This document shows positions 26,392 to 37,569 of a stretch of 64,000 nt of DNA, one piece after another (within the stretch, counting starts at the first letter, position 1; every line of letters begins with the position of its first letter). A model generated the notes under the pieces. The model saw nothing but the letters and a program-made list of their open reading frames with translations, was not told where the DNA came from and ran no database searches. Source of the stretch: Prosthecobacter sp. (GTDB taxonomy: Bacteria; Verrucomicrobiota; Verrucomicrobiia; Verrucomicrobiales; Verrucomicrobiaceae); the NCBI RefSeq assembly GCF_034366625.1, contig NZ_JAXMIH010000028.1, positions 172,096-236,095 on the forward strand, given 5' to 3'. The position numbers and the translations under genes were made by a program.

Positions 26392-26964
26392 TCACATTGC
26401 TATGGGCTTAGGCAGGTGCTCCTCGACGAGGCGCCGTCGATAGTCGGCGAGGAACGCGGCTACGAGAGAAACGGATACGGCGAACGTCAGGAGCCAACTG
26501 AAACGAGACGCACCGGTGCCAGGAAGTGGAAACCAAAGCGTCGCAATCGTGGTGGCAAGTAACGTGGCCCAAGCGACGCAGTAAAGGAGATGAACCTGAT
26601 CTGCCCACTCATCAAGGTGACACTGGACGCTTTTCTCGTCTTGGCGGCGCTCCCAGCGGGCCACATCGCGGGAAATCTCACCTGGAAGCGGTTTGAACGG
26701 GTTATAGTAGTGGGCTCCTTTGCGCTTCGGTCGGCCGAGTGCGAGCCATAATGCTGCGCGGCCAAAGGCTGGATAAATAAGAGAGCGGTGAACAGCATAG
26801 ATGAAACTTCCCGCGAGCAACGCGATAACGAATAGAACCGCAGCGGAATCAACGGTTGGCAAGCCATGAGAACCACGGCTGTAACGAAAGACCCACACGA
26901 AAGCGCCGCCGCAGAAAAAGTGTCGGAAAAGCTCGGGAAGGCTGAGAGTTTCGAGTGTTTTCAT
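26392..26964 (-). CDS. Four-helix membrane protein of unknown function, cassette-like
   Basis: The 190-residue protein has about four membrane segments: two near residues 15-60 (AAVLFVIALLAGSFIYAV) and two near 125-172 (LLYCVAWATLLATTIATLW, WLLTFAVSVSLVAAFLA). Between them is a polar loop (KRKGAHYYNPFKPLPGE). I recognise no family. GC is lower than in the neighbours. On its strand, GTTAGAC (26985 to 26979), a match to the integron core GTTRRRY, stands 14 nt before the ATG, and the imperfect hairpin follows the stop. It may be a captured gene cassette. Confidence 0.65.
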   Translation of the reverse strand: MKTLETLSLPELFRHFFCGGAFVWVFRYSRGSHGLPTVDSAAVLFVIALLAGSFIYAVHRSLIYPAFGRAALWLALGRPKRKGAHYYNPFKPLPGEISRDVARWERRQDEKSVQCHLDEWADQVHLLYCVAWATLLATTIATLWFPLPGTGASRFSWLLTFAVSVSLVAAFLADYRRRLVEEHLPKPIAM

Positions 26965-27179
26965 GGACGCGAGGAAACGTCTAACGGTGCGCTCTGAAAC
27001 AAAAATATGGGTTTGTCACGGAGCTAATTTATAGGCGGCATTTTTCGAGGGTTGGAGCAGCAAGTCGAGACAAATATTGCCTTGTCTCGGAACTCGATGC
27101 AAACCGACACAAGTGTTGCCCAACCCATAGAATTCGGAGCCAAAGCAACAGAGGCCAGAGAGTCGTCGGCACTCCATCA
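26965..27179. other. AT-richer intergenic stretch with hairpin
   Basis: No gene is seen. It holds the GTCTAAC box (26979-26985) and a hairpin, CGAGACAA, 8-nt loop, TTGTCTCG (27066-27089), flanked by GGGTTGG and CCAACCC. Confidence 0.5.
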
Positions 27180-28973
27180 TCACCCACGCTTCCGCCAATC
27201 CTCCAGTCGCTTCGCCAGCGTCTCCGCCGTGACGGATTCGGTGATGCCATCGATGAGCGTCTTGGTTTTGCCGAAGGTCGTCTCGGCGCGGACGCGGTAG
27301 TAGAACTGGTTGCCGGACTGCATGTTCGTGTCATGCGTGAAGCCGACGAAGTGGCGCGGCGCATACGTTTCTTTCCAGGAGTAAAAGGGACCGACGCTAT
27401 GCTGAATGCGCAGCTCATCCGCCGTGATCTCGACCAGCCGCCGGTGCAGCAGCGTCCACAATCCGCCGCCGATGATCAGCGGCGAGGTGATGCCCCAGAT
27501 GATGCGGAAGATCCACGGCGCGCCCTTGCTTGCCATGACAAGAAAAACGGTGAGCCAGATGGCACCAAAGATGAGCAGGAAGATGCTGAAGGCGCGAAAA
27601 CGGCCCGGCGGGCAGTCGATCAGCGTCGGAATGCCCGCCGCGTCGAACTCCGCATGCACACCGCGTATTTTCATCCGCTCCACCAACTGCTCCGTGCTCG
27701 GCGCGATGACCTCGACCTCGTGGCTCGAGTCAGATTCGGCGAGTTTCACCTCCTCGCCGGTGACAAACACGGGCAGCGGCAGCACAGCGGCCTTGCCACC
27801 GCTGGCGGACCTGACTTCGAGGCTCCACTCATGCCGTTCGCCACCACCGGTGATGAAGGCGGCGTCCTCGACGATGGCGCACGGCAGACCGCGCGGAATC
27901 TCGATGCGCAGCGGCAACGCCACGCCGCTCATCTCCCGCCGCGCTTCCCCGGCGGAAAGCGTCTCCGTGTGCTCCCAGATCGTCTCGGTCACGGTGGAGA
28001 TGCCTTTACCGGCACGGCGCGTGATCTTGCGCTGGCAGAGCAGCCGCACTTGGATGACCTCACGTGGCGAGAGCACGCGATCCAAGCGCAGTTCGCCTTC
28101 CAACGTGTGTCCAGGGCTGACCGGCGTTTGTTTGAGCCAGAGCGACGGTTTGCCGAGTGCCTGCCGCGTTTTGTAGCGTTTCCAGGCCAGCGATAAAGGA
28201 ATCAAGGCCAGCAGCGATGGCAGCAGCGCCAGCGCGGCCAAAGGTGATTGCGACAACTCACCGCTGACGATGATCGCCAGCGCCAGCGGTGCCTGCACCA
28301 GCAGGATCCAGCCCGCGATGCCGAGAATGAAGGGCAGGCCGTTCTTCGAGGCCTGGATCGTCTCTCCGCTCCATTCTGGCCGCCAGCGCCACGGTTCACC
28401 AGGATGCTGCGCCTCCAGTTTTCTGCCAACGCCGGCCTTCCGCGCCTCCCATCCGGCGCCGATTGAGACGGCGAAGCCTGCGAGCGGAAAAACCATCGGG
28501 AAGACGGACATCATCAGCATCAACCCCCAGCGCAGCTCACGAAACAGCACCGCCTGCTCCGGCTTCGCCGGATTCACATAGCAACGGAACGGACGGTCCT
28601 TCCCCTCGAAAGCACGGATCTGCGCGTGCGCCCTCTCTTGAAAGTCACCGATGTTGTCCGAGCCGCCGGAGAGGCTCACTTCCTCGCTGTGATAGGTACG
28701 GCCATGGTATTGATAGCGATAACTCGCCTCCGTCTTGTAGGTGGTGCCGCCTTTGCTTCCGCGTGTGGCTTTCATCTCCGCATTTTCAATCCAGCACGGC
28801 ACCTCCTCCCAGCCGCGAGCCGACCACCAGGTGCTGATCACTGGAAAGTACAGAAACCAGCCGATGGCCAGGCCGGCGACGATGAATGGCAGGCCAAACA
28901 GCATCGCACAACCGCCGCTGAACTGTTTCACGGGACGCACGGCGTTTGAGGACATTCGGTTCATCTTCAGCAT
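27180..28973 (-). CDS. DUF3592 domain membrane protein
   Basis: I start it at MLKMNRMSSNAV, giving 597 residues; upstream and downstream ATGs are possible. It has an N-terminal membrane helix (AMLFGLPFIVAGLAIGWFLYF), then a DUF3592-like extracytoplasmic part (GWEEVPCWIENAEM, YRYQYHGRTYHSEEVSL, FRCYVNPAKPEQAVL). Several more helices follow in the middle and near residues 470-520. A beta-rich region between them resembles arrestin-like or ligand-binding folds but is not assigned. The function is unknown. It is divergent from the YwaF-type gene. Confidence 0.75.
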   Translation of the reverse strand: MLKMNRMSSNAVRPVKQFSGGCAMLFGLPFIVAGLAIGWFLYFPVISTWWSARGWEEVPCWIENAEMKATRGSKGGTTYKTEASYRYQYHGRTYHSEEVSLSGGSDNIGDFQERAHAQIRAFEGKDRPFRCYVNPAKPEQAVLFRELRWGLMLMMSVFPMVFPLAGFAVSIGAGWEARKAGVGRKLEAQHPGEPWRWRPEWSGETIQASKNGLPFILGIAGWILLVQAPLALAIIVSGELSQSPLAALALLPSLLALIPLSLAWKRYKTRQALGKPSLWLKQTPVSPGHTLEGELRLDRVLSPREVIQVRLLCQRKITRRAGKGISTVTETIWEHTETLSAGEARREMSGVALPLRIEIPRGLPCAIVEDAAFITGGGERHEWSLEVRSASGGKAAVLPLPVFVTGEEVKLAESDSSHEVEVIAPSTEQLVERMKIRGVHAEFDAAGIPTLIDCPPGRFRAFSIFLLIFGAIWLTVFLVMASKGAPWIFRIIWGITSPLIIGGGLWTLLHRRLVEITADELRIQHSVGPFYSWKETYAPRHFVGFTHDTNMQSGNQFYYRVRAETTFGKTKTLIDGITESVTAETLAKRLEDWRKRG

Positions 28974-29031
28974 GCGCGCAGCTTTGCACAAACCGGCTGA
29001 CATCCGCAACCATCTCGTGCCATGATGCGCG

Positions 29032-29709
29032 ATGCCCCCCCAGTTTCACCCTTTCGGCACCTCGCACCATGTGGTGCTCGTTCTCACGGCCGTGCTGCTC
29101 GGGTTGATGCTGGTCATCGCACGAACGCGGTTCGCGAGCGCGGCGGAAAAAACACTCGGCACCGTGCTGCTGCTGGTTTATCCCGCCACGCTCACAGGCC
29201 ATGCGTGGGTCGGCTCGCTCAATGCGCAGACGCTGCTGCCGCTGCAATACTGCGACATCGCCTGCCTTGCGGGAGGCATCGCCCTCTGGACGCGCCGGCA
29301 GTTCTTCTGCGAGATCGTGTACTTCTTCGGCATCGCGGGAACGTCCCAAGGCCTCATCACTCCAGCACTGCAGTTTGATTTTCCCGATCCACGGTTCTTC
29401 GCCTTCTTCGCGCTGCACAGCGGGGTGACGATCGCGGCGGTTTATGTCGTGACCGGTTTGCGCTACCGCCCCGCCCCCGGCGCGGTATGGCGGATCATGA
29501 CGTTCTCCGTGTCCTGGTATGCCGTCACGGCCGTGATCAATGTCATGCTGGGCACCAACTACGCCTTCCAGTGCGCGAAACCGGTGAATGCGAGCCTGTT
29601 TGACCAGCTCGGCCCATGGCCGTGGTACAACTTCAGCACGATCGGTCTCGGCGTGGTGTTTTACTCCGTGCTCTACCTGCCCTTCGCCTTCCGCAAACCC
29701 ACGCCTTGA
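29032..29709 (+). CDS. YwaF/TIGR02206-family membrane protein
   Basis: The 225-residue protein has about six to seven membrane segments. The pattern LLPLQYCDIACLAGGIAL, the helix EIVYFFGIAGTSQGLITPA, then ALHSGVTIAAVYVV and NYAFQCAKPVNASLFDQLG, match TIGR02206 (YwaF-like) proteins. The family has conserved polar residues inside helices but no established function. The stop codon is the first three bases of a 24-nt interspersed repeat. Confidence 0.82.
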   Translation: MPPQFHPFGTSHHVVLVLTAVLLGLMLVIARTRFASAAEKTLGTVLLLVYPATLTGHAWVGSLNAQTLLPLQYCDIACLAGGIALWTRRQFFCEIVYFFGIAGTSQGLITPALQFDFPDPRFFAFFALHSGVTIAAVYVVTGLRYRPAPGAVWRIMTFSVSWYAVTAVINVMLGTNYAFQCAKPVNASLFDQLGPWPWYNFSTIGLGVVFYSVLYLPFAFRKPTP

Positions 29710-29730
29710 CCTGCTTGACCACCCCTTGAC
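29707..29730 (+). repeat. 24-nt interspersed repeat, copy B
   Basis: Identical to the reverse complement of 19299-19322 (starts TGACCTGCTTGACC, ends CCTTGAC) and overlapping the stop codon of the preceding gene. Another TTGACC unit follows at once. Confidence 0.7.
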
Positions 29731-29761
29731 TTTTTGACCGCGTCCTCGTCCGAGATGTCGC

Positions 29762-29789
29762 TTTGCATTTCCCGATTTGCCCCCATAAT
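29762..29789 (+). promoter_or_regulatory. Candidate sigma-70-type promoter of speA
   Basis: TTTGCA (29762-29767) and CATAAT (29784-29789) are 16 nt apart and lie 35 nt before the speA ATG. The match to the consensus is moderate, and nothing else in this leader looks better. Confidence 0.3.
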
Positions 29790-29824
29790 CGCGGCCCTTG
29801 AAATCCCATCCCCCGCTCACCGCC

Positions 29825-31762
<1,938 letters not shown>

Positions 31763-31780
31763 GTCAAAGCGTAGAGCATA

Positions 31781-31853
31781 GGGCGAAGGGCAAAGAGTCG
31801 CGATTTGGTTTTTGCATGCCGCAAGACGACTCTACGCCCTCAGCACTTCGCCC
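31781..31853. terminator. Nested inverted repeat between convergent speA and aat
   Basis: GGGCGAAG (31781-31788) pairs with CTTCGCCC (31846-31853), and AGAGTCG (31794-31800) with CGACTCT (31827-31833). The structure lies between two convergent genes and could end both transcripts, but it lacks a T-run at the stem foot, so it may equally be an intergenic palindromic repeat. Confidence 0.45.
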
Positions 31854-31859
31854 TTCGCT

Positions 31860-32435
31860 TCATGCAAACGTCGCCTTCCGCAGGATCGCCCGCTGGAGCA
31901 GTTCCAAATACTGCGCGCAGGGGATTTCGTGCCCGCCGAACATCGCGAGATGCGGCGTGGTCCATTGCGTGTCATGCAGCAGGTAGCCGCGCTGGTGGAG
32001 ACGCCATTGCAGATGCGTGAGCGCCACCTTCGACGCCTGCGGCTCGCGGCTGAACATCGACTCGCCAAAAAACGCCCCGCCGATGCTCACGCCATACACG
32101 CCGCCACGCAGCTTGCCATCACGCCAGACTTCAGCGCAATGCGCAAAGCCCAGACGATGAAGCTCCTCGTAGGTGTCCATGATCGTGTCCGTGATCCATG
32201 TCTCCTCACGGTCCGCACAACCACGGATCACATCGCCAAACGCCGTGTTCCAGCGCACTTCGAAGGGATGCTGCTTCAAATAACGCTCGAACCGCCTCGG
32301 CACATGAAACTCCGCCACCGGCAGGATGCCGCGCATTTTCGGCCGGTACCACGAGATGGAACCGTCGTCCTCCCCCATCGGGAAGGCGCCCTCGCAGTAG
32401 GCGTTCAGCAGGTCCACAGGCTCGATTTTCGGCAT
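31860..32435 (-). CDS. aat: Leucyl/phenylalanyl-tRNA-protein transferase
   Basis: Aat adds Leu or Phe from charged tRNA to proteins with N-terminal Arg or Lys, marking them for ClpS-ClpAP. The 191-residue protein has LLNAYCEGAFPMGEDDGSI, SWYRPKMRGILP, ADREETWITDTIMDTYEEL, GFAHCAEVWRDGKLRGGVYG, GGAFFGESMFSREPQASKVAL and the end DTQWTTPHLAMFGGHEIPC. It is slightly shorter than the E. coli enzyme. It is cytoplasmic, convergent with speA, and apparently single. Confidence 0.95.
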   Translation of the reverse strand: MPKIEPVDLLNAYCEGAFPMGEDDGSISWYRPKMRGILPVAEFHVPRRFERYLKQHPFEVRWNTAFGDVIRGCADREETWITDTIMDTYEELHRLGFAHCAEVWRDGKLRGGVYGVSIGGAFFGESMFSREPQASKVALTHLQWRLHQRGYLLHDTQWTTPHLAMFGGHEIPCAQYLELLQRAILRKATFA

Positions 32436-32494
32436 GGCGGCGAGCTTCCAGTTTCACGCCTGATATTTCAAGCGATGTGATCCGCGCTTTCAGC

Positions 32495-34387
32495 TTATTT
32501 GGCCGCAGGCCAGCGCCTGCCGTCCTTGAGCTGGTAATCGACGACTGGATTTCCACTCTCAAAGTTCATGCCAGTGAGCCTGGCAGTGGTCTCTGAGTCT
32601 GGAGGAGGCGGCTTGAGGCCTTTTGCAAGAGTTTTTTCGTGCTGCTTCAGAAAGGCGATCCATGCGGCGCGCATTTGAAATCGTTGCTCACGGGTGAAGT
32701 TGCTGTTTCCACCGCGACCGCCGCCCAGCGGCAGATCCATGGTGCCGCTGACCAGCGCATGCACCGAGTCCACGAGATGCTCCTTCACCACAAGAGTGTC
32801 CGCCACGGCCTGCCACAACTCCATGCGCGCACCGCAGGCATTCGCGGCATCCATGGCCGCCACATGCACGCGCTCCACCCGGTCTGTTTCGACGATCTGG
32901 CACAAAGGGTGAATGAAATCCTTGAGCGCGGATTTTTGCGCCACTTCGCACGCCGCGACGAGCACACGCGGATTGTCGTCCTCAAGCGCCTTGAGCACCG
33001 ATTTCACGGCGGTGCTGCTCAAAGGCAGCGGAATGGCGCGCAGGGCGCTCTCCTTCAAGGTGGCAGGCCCGTTTTCGACCCAGGTGAGCATGCTGTCCTT
33101 CCAGCGAGGGTCCGCAGGTTTCGGCACCGAGTCATCAGCGTACTCTCGAAACTTCGCCACGAGCAACGCGGTGCCACCCGGCTGCGGCGACCGCCAGCCG
33201 CGCTTGCGCAGGCCATCCAGCGCGGAGAGCAGCGCCGGTTCCGGCAGAGAAGGGTACAGCGCCGCCGTGTCCTCACGCCGGATGTCACGCCATTTGTCGA
33301 GCGACTTTTGCAGCGCTGCGAGCACGGCCTGCCCGGCCTTCTCCTGTCCGCATCCTTCGATGAGCAGGGCCGCCGCGCTGACAATGTTCGGCTCCGTGTG
33401 CAGCAGCAGCCGCGCCGCCTCCTCCGCCACCGGCACCGCAAACTCCTCCCGCCATGACTCCGGCAGCAAAGGCTCGATCTGAAAGGTGTCGCCGCCCCAC
33501 ATGGAGCGCACCGCAGGATGTGACGTATCTTTTGAGTCCGGCACTCGGCGCACGAGCTGGCTCAATGCCTCCGACTGCACGCGGGAAGGCTCATTCTTCA
33601 GCAAGGCGATCAACGCCGCCGTCGCCTCCGCCGTGGCGATGTGGCCGAGGCCGGAGACCGCCTCGGCGGAGCCGCCCAGCGCCGCCTCTCGCAACGCGGG
33701 CAGATACACCGGGTGCCGCAGCACGCACAGCTTCGCCTGCGTGACATAATCGAGCGGCTCCTCACGCATTGGCGGATAACTTCTGCCTTGAAAGGCCACA
33801 TGTGTCGGCGTGGCCTGTTTGCCGGCGATGATGGCCTTCACCAATTCCGCCGCCTGTGCTGGTGCGGGCTCGGCAACAACGATGGTGGCCGTTCCAAGCG
33901 GATGCGGCTTCTTCTCGTCACGCTGCCAGCCAAGATCGTGGCCTGCGGTCACGGTGTAGGTTCCGGCCTTGGGAAAACCCACATAACGGTCCAGCGGAAA
34001 CTCGATCTCCTGGGTTCCACCCGGATTCACGGTGCGCGGCCCGATCAATCCACCGCCACCCATGCCGTAATTCTCATGCGTGAGTTCGCGCAGCGCCTTG
34101 CCAGCGGCATCGCGCACCCGGACCTTCATGCGCTGCGGGAATCCGGTGGCGCGATAATCACCGCCGGTGGTGATCTCGAACGCCTGCGTACCCAGGTTGC
34201 GAATGACCAGCCTGGCGGGGATTTGTCCGCCGATCACGGCCTTTTCCGGCAGCACCAGGGAGACCTGCGCTCCATCCGGCAGTTTCAAATCCTTCCACCC
34301 GCCAGCGCTAGGATAATCGAGCGGCAGTTCCTCCGCGGCCTTCGTGAGGATCGGAATGAGCAGGAGAACAGAGAACAATCGCTTCAT
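32495..34387 (-). CDS. Exported HEAT-repeat-like protein
   Basis: I start it at MKRLFSVLLLIPILTKAAEE, a clear signal peptide, giving 630 residues. Residues about 20-190 form a beta-rich domain (VIRNLGTQAFEITTGGDYR, FPKAGTYTVTAGHDLGW) like proteins with an immunoglobulin-type fold. From about 240 on there are alpha-helical repeats of the HEAT type (GSAEAVSGLGHIATAEATAAL, VAEEAARLLLHTEPNIVSAA, VKSVLKALEDDNPRVLVAA). No enzyme motif is visible. Such proteins are common exported scaffolds in Verrucomicrobia. It is divergent from pgsA. Confidence 0.75.
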   Translation of the reverse strand: MKRLFSVLLLIPILTKAAEELPLDYPSAGGWKDLKLPDGAQVSLVLPEKAVIGGQIPARLVIRNLGTQAFEITTGGDYRATGFPQRMKVRVRDAAGKALRELTHENYGMGGGGLIGPRTVNPGGTQEIEFPLDRYVGFPKAGTYTVTAGHDLGWQRDEKKPHPLGTATIVVAEPAPAQAAELVKAIIAGKQATPTHVAFQGRSYPPMREEPLDYVTQAKLCVLRHPVYLPALREAALGGSAEAVSGLGHIATAEATAALIALLKNEPSRVQSEALSQLVRRVPDSKDTSHPAVRSMWGGDTFQIEPLLPESWREEFAVPVAEEAARLLLHTEPNIVSAAALLIEGCGQEKAGQAVLAALQKSLDKWRDIRREDTAALYPSLPEPALLSALDGLRKRGWRSPQPGGTALLVAKFREYADDSVPKPADPRWKDSMLTWVENGPATLKESALRAIPLPLSSTAVKSVLKALEDDNPRVLVAACEVAQKSALKDFIHPLCQIVETDRVERVHVAAMDAANACGARMELWQAVADTLVVKEHLVDSVHALVSGTMDLPLGGGRGGNSNFTREQRFQMRAAWIAFLKQHEKTLAKGLKPPPPDSETTARLTGMNFESGNPVVDYQLKDGRRWPAAK

Positions 34388-34497
34388 GGCAGAGGTTGGG
34401 TGTGTGACGAATGGGCAGGATGAATCACCTGTTTGCCAGCGCAAAGTTTGCATCCCCCTGCTTGAACTTTGAATCATGTGCCCTGAACGTTCCGAAC

Positions 34498-35070
34498 GTG
34501 AACCTCGCCACCCAGATCACCATCGTCCGCATCCTGCTGATCCCCGTTTTTATCGGGCTGGTGATCTATTATGGCGACAGCGTGCGTGCTGGTGCTGCCA
34601 ATGAGACGCTGCGCCTGTGGGCCGCCGCTGTTTTCGGCATCGCATCCCTCAGCGATGCTCTCGACGGCTGGATCGCCCGCCGTTTCAACCAGCGCACACG
34701 GCTCGGTGCCATCCTTGATCCGCTGGCGGACAAGCTGCTCATGCTCTCCGCCATCATCCTGCTGAGTTTCACCTCCTGGCGGCAGCATTTCCCGCTGTGG
34801 TTTCCGGTGCTGGTCATCGGCCGTGACTTGCTATCCATCGGCGGGGCGTTTTTCATCGACCACTTTGCGGGTAAATTCACCATCCACACACACTGGACGG
34901 GCAAAGTGGCCACCTTTGCCCAGATGGCGGCCATTCTGTGGATACTGCTCGATCTCGTCCCATCCATGCTCATCTGGCCCACGCTTTTTGCTGCCCTGTT
35001 CACCGCTTTGTCCGGCTTTATCAATCTGGTTGACGGCGTCCGGCAGTTGAAAGCCGCCGGGGCCGATTGA
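34498..35070 (+). CDS. pgsA: CDP-diacylglycerol-glycerol-3-phosphate 3-phosphatidyltransferase
   Basis: PgsA makes phosphatidylglycerol phosphate in the inner membrane. With the GTG start at 34498 (MNLATQITIVRILLIPVF) the protein has 190 residues, normal for the family; an upstream ATG would add an unlikely tail. The CDP-alcohol phosphotransferase signature is present as SDALDGWIARRFNQRTRLGAILDPLADK, written here as SDALDGWIARRF then GAILDPLADK, with the conserved aspartates. Several membrane helices follow. Der is encoded 29 nt downstream. Confidence 0.9.
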   Translation: MNLATQITIVRILLIPVFIGLVIYYGDSVRAGAANETLRLWAAAVFGIASLSDALDGWIARRFNQRTRLGAILDPLADKLLMLSAIILLSFTSWRQHFPLWFPVLVIGRDLLSIGGAFFIDHFAGKFTIHTHWTGKVATFAQMAAILWILLDLVPSMLIWPTLFAALFTALSGFINLVDGVRQLKAAGAD

Positions 35071-35099
35071 CGCGGGCGCTGCCTAGTGCTCCTTGAACA

Positions 35100-36476
35100 A
35101 TGCTCAAAACCGTCGCCATCGTCGGACGCCCCAATGTGGGCAAGTCCGCGCTCTTCAACCGCCTCGCCGGCAAAACCATCTCGATCGTCCACGATCAGGC
35201 CGGTGTGACGCGGGATCGCATCACCGCGCAGTGCCGCCGTGGCCCGGCGTGGTTCGAGATCATGGATACGGGCGGCATCGGTGCCAGCACGGACGACGTT
35301 TTGACCGACCAAGTGCAGATCGAGGCCGCCATCGCCCTCGATGTGGCCGACCTGTTGCTTTTTGTCGTCGATGTCGTCGATGGCATCACCACCATCGACC
35401 AAAGCCTCGCCCGCGAGCTGCGCCGCACCAGCAAGCCCGTCATCCTCGTCTGCAACAAGGCCGATTCACCCAAGCGCAAGCTCAACGCCGGCGAGTTCAC
35501 CAAGTTCGGCTTCCAGGACAGCGTCGAAGTCAGCGCCGCGCACGGCCATGGCATTGATGACCTCGTCTCCCTCATCTCCGAGCGGCTCGACCTGAAGGAA
35601 TCGACCGAAACCGAGGATGCCAAGACGCATCAAAACATCCGCCCTCTCAAGCTCGCCATCGTCGGCCGTCCGAACGCCGGCAAGTCCTCGCTCGTGAACG
35701 CCATCCTTGGTCAGGAACGTGCCATCGTCAGCGAAGTCCCCGGCACCACGCGTGACGCGCTCGACATCCAGGCCACCTGGAACGGCAAGCACTACCAGCT
35801 CATCGACACCGCCGGCATCCGCCGCCGCGCCCACCTCGACACCGTGGTCGAAATCTCCAGCGTCGAACGCAGCGTGCAGAGCATCAAGCGCGCCGACCTC
35901 TGCCTGCTGGTCATCGACTGCGCCGCAGGAGCGAAGATGCAGGACCGCAAGATCGCCCAGATTATTCTGGAGGAGCGCAAGCCCTGCATCCTCGTCATGA
36001 ACAAGTGGGATCTCTTCCATCCTGACGCCAAGCAGAAGGACCGCATCGAGTTTCTGGATGAGCTGATGCGCCGCGAGTTCTTCTTCCTCAATTACGCCCC
36101 GCTCGTCGCCATCTCCGCGAAGAACAAGGAGCACGTCGGCAAGCTTTTCGTGCAGATCGAAAAAGTGCGCAGCGGCTCGCAAAACCGCATCGGCACCGGT
36201 GCTCTGAACCGCCTGCTGGCCAACGCCATCGAAAACACTCCCGGTGCCCTGGGCCGTAGCACGCACAGCTTCAAGCTGCTCTATGCCACGCAGGTCAACG
36301 AAGCCGAAGGCTTCGCCATTCCTGTGCCGCACTTCGTCCTCTTCGCCAATCGCGCCTCGAAACTCACCGACAGCTACATGCGCTACCTCGAAAAGGTCAT
36401 CCGCGACGAATGGAGCGCCCCCGGTGTCCCCTTCAAGATGAGTGTGCGTGGCAAAGGGCCGAAGAAATCGAAGTAG
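35100..36476 (+). CDS. der: Ribosome-assembly GTPase Der (EngA)
   Basis: Der is a double GTPase needed for 50S ribosome assembly. The 458-residue protein has two complete G domains: GRPNVGKSALFNRL, DTGGIG and NKAD in the first; GRPNAGKSSLVNAIL, DTAGIRRRAHLD and NKWD in the second. The KH-like C-terminal domain is present (VPHFVLFANRASKLTDSY). It is cytoplasmic and lies directly after pgsA in the same direction. Confidence 0.97.
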   Translation: MLKTVAIVGRPNVGKSALFNRLAGKTISIVHDQAGVTRDRITAQCRRGPAWFEIMDTGGIGASTDDVLTDQVQIEAAIALDVADLLLFVVDVVDGITTIDQSLARELRRTSKPVILVCNKADSPKRKLNAGEFTKFGFQDSVEVSAAHGHGIDDLVSLISERLDLKESTETEDAKTHQNIRPLKLAIVGRPNAGKSSLVNAILGQERAIVSEVPGTTRDALDIQATWNGKHYQLIDTAGIRRRAHLDTVVEISSVERSVQSIKRADLCLLVIDCAAGAKMQDRKIAQIILEERKPCILVMNKWDLFHPDAKQKDRIEFLDELMRREFFFLNYAPLVAISAKNKEHVGKLFVQIEKVRSGSQNRIGTGALNRLLANAIENTPGALGRSTHSFKLLYATQVNEAEGFAIPVPHFVLFANRASKLTDSYMRYLEKVIRDEWSAPGVPFKMSVRGKGPKKSK

Positions 36477-36554
36477 CTTTGTTGGATGCCTGCCTGCCTT
36501 TGGATTTTGGCACTCATGTCTTCCAACATCCGACGTTGATGACTAGTCTGCTGC

Positions 36555-37553
36555 ATGGCCACCATCCAGACCACCACCGTCGGCTCCTATCCTGTTCCTG
36601 ACTGGCTCAGCGCCCTGCCCAGCGAAGCAGCCGTCATTGATGCCACTCGCGTCGTCTTCGACACGCAGCGCCAGGCGGGCATTGATCTGCCGACCGATGG
36701 CGAACTGTATCGCTTCGATGTCAATCATCCCGACACGAACGGCATGATTGAGTATTTCGTCCACAAGCTCGGCGGCATCGACAGCCGCGTGGGCCGTGAA
36801 GACACCGCCGCGTTTCGTGCCAAGCATGAGATGGCCTTCCGCAGCAAGCCAGCCGCCGTCGTGCGTGGCCCCATCACCGAAGGCGTGCTCAATCTGGCCG
36901 AGGACTGCGCCCGTGCGGGCAAGGTGGCTGGTGGACCGTTCAAGTTCACGCTCACCAGCCCCTACATGCTCGCCCGCACCTTGCTGGACACGCATTACAA
37001 CGACTTCGCCGCGCTGAACATGGCCATCGCCGATGCTTTGGCCGCGCAGGCCGCCGATTTGCAGTGCGACTGCGTGCAAGTCGATGAAGCCAACATCCCC
37101 GGCAATCCCGCCGATGCTCCCATCGCCGCCGCGGGCATCAATCGCGTGCTCGATGCGGTCAAAGGCACGAAAGCCGTCCATTTCTGCTTCGGCAACTACG
37201 GCGGCCAGACGATTCAGAAAGGCGAGTGGGCCGCGCTCATCACGTTTTTGAATTCATTGCGCGCCGATCACCTCGTGCTCGAACTCGCACATCGCCCCGC
37301 TGCTGATCTAGACGCGCTCAAGGAACTCGACCCAAAAATCGGCGTCGGTCTCGGCGTCGTGGACATCAAGGTGAACCACGTCGAATCCGCCGATGAAATC
37401 GCCCACCGCATCGAAGCGGCGGAGAAAAAGCTCGGTGCAGGCCGCGTGAAGTTCATCCACCCCGACTGCGGCTTCTGGATGCTCAAGCGCAGCATCGCCG
37501 ACCGCAAGATCGAGGCGCTGGCGAAAGGACGTGACAGGTTCGCGGGGCGGTGA
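36555..37553 (+). CDS. MetE-core cobalamin-independent methyltransferase-like protein
   Basis: The 332-residue protein corresponds to the C-terminal catalytic barrel of methionine synthase MetE, without the N-terminal half. The zinc ligands can be placed: HFCFGNYGG (His and Cys), LELAH (Glu) and HPDCGFWML (Cys). The N-terminus TTTVGSYPVPDW and VDEANIPGNP also fit. Family proteins move methyl groups from folates, corrinoid proteins or other donors to thiols such as homocysteine; short core-only forms often use donors other than polyglutamyl methylfolate. No riboswitch is evident upstream. Confidence 0.82.
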   Translation: MATIQTTTVGSYPVPDWLSALPSEAAVIDATRVVFDTQRQAGIDLPTDGELYRFDVNHPDTNGMIEYFVHKLGGIDSRVGREDTAAFRAKHEMAFRSKPAAVVRGPITEGVLNLAEDCARAGKVAGGPFKFTLTSPYMLARTLLDTHYNDFAALNMAIADALAAQAADLQCDCVQVDEANIPGNPADAPIAAAGINRVLDAVKGTKAVHFCFGNYGGQTIQKGEWAALITFLNSLRADHLVLELAHRPAADLDALKELDPKIGVGLGVVDIKVNHVESADEIAHRIEAAEKKLGAGRVKFIHPDCGFWMLKRSIADRKIEALAKGRDRFAGR

Positions 37554-37569
37554 TTCACTCGCCTCACCC

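Noticed and set aside
27061..27126. Hairpin with GTTGG and CCAAC boxes as an attC site
   Set aside because: The boxes are in the wrong order for attC on either strand; only a plain hairpin is claimed.
36477..36554. Riboswitch before the MetE-core gene
   Set aside because: The leader is under 80 nt and no SAM or cobalamin riboswitch motif is visible.
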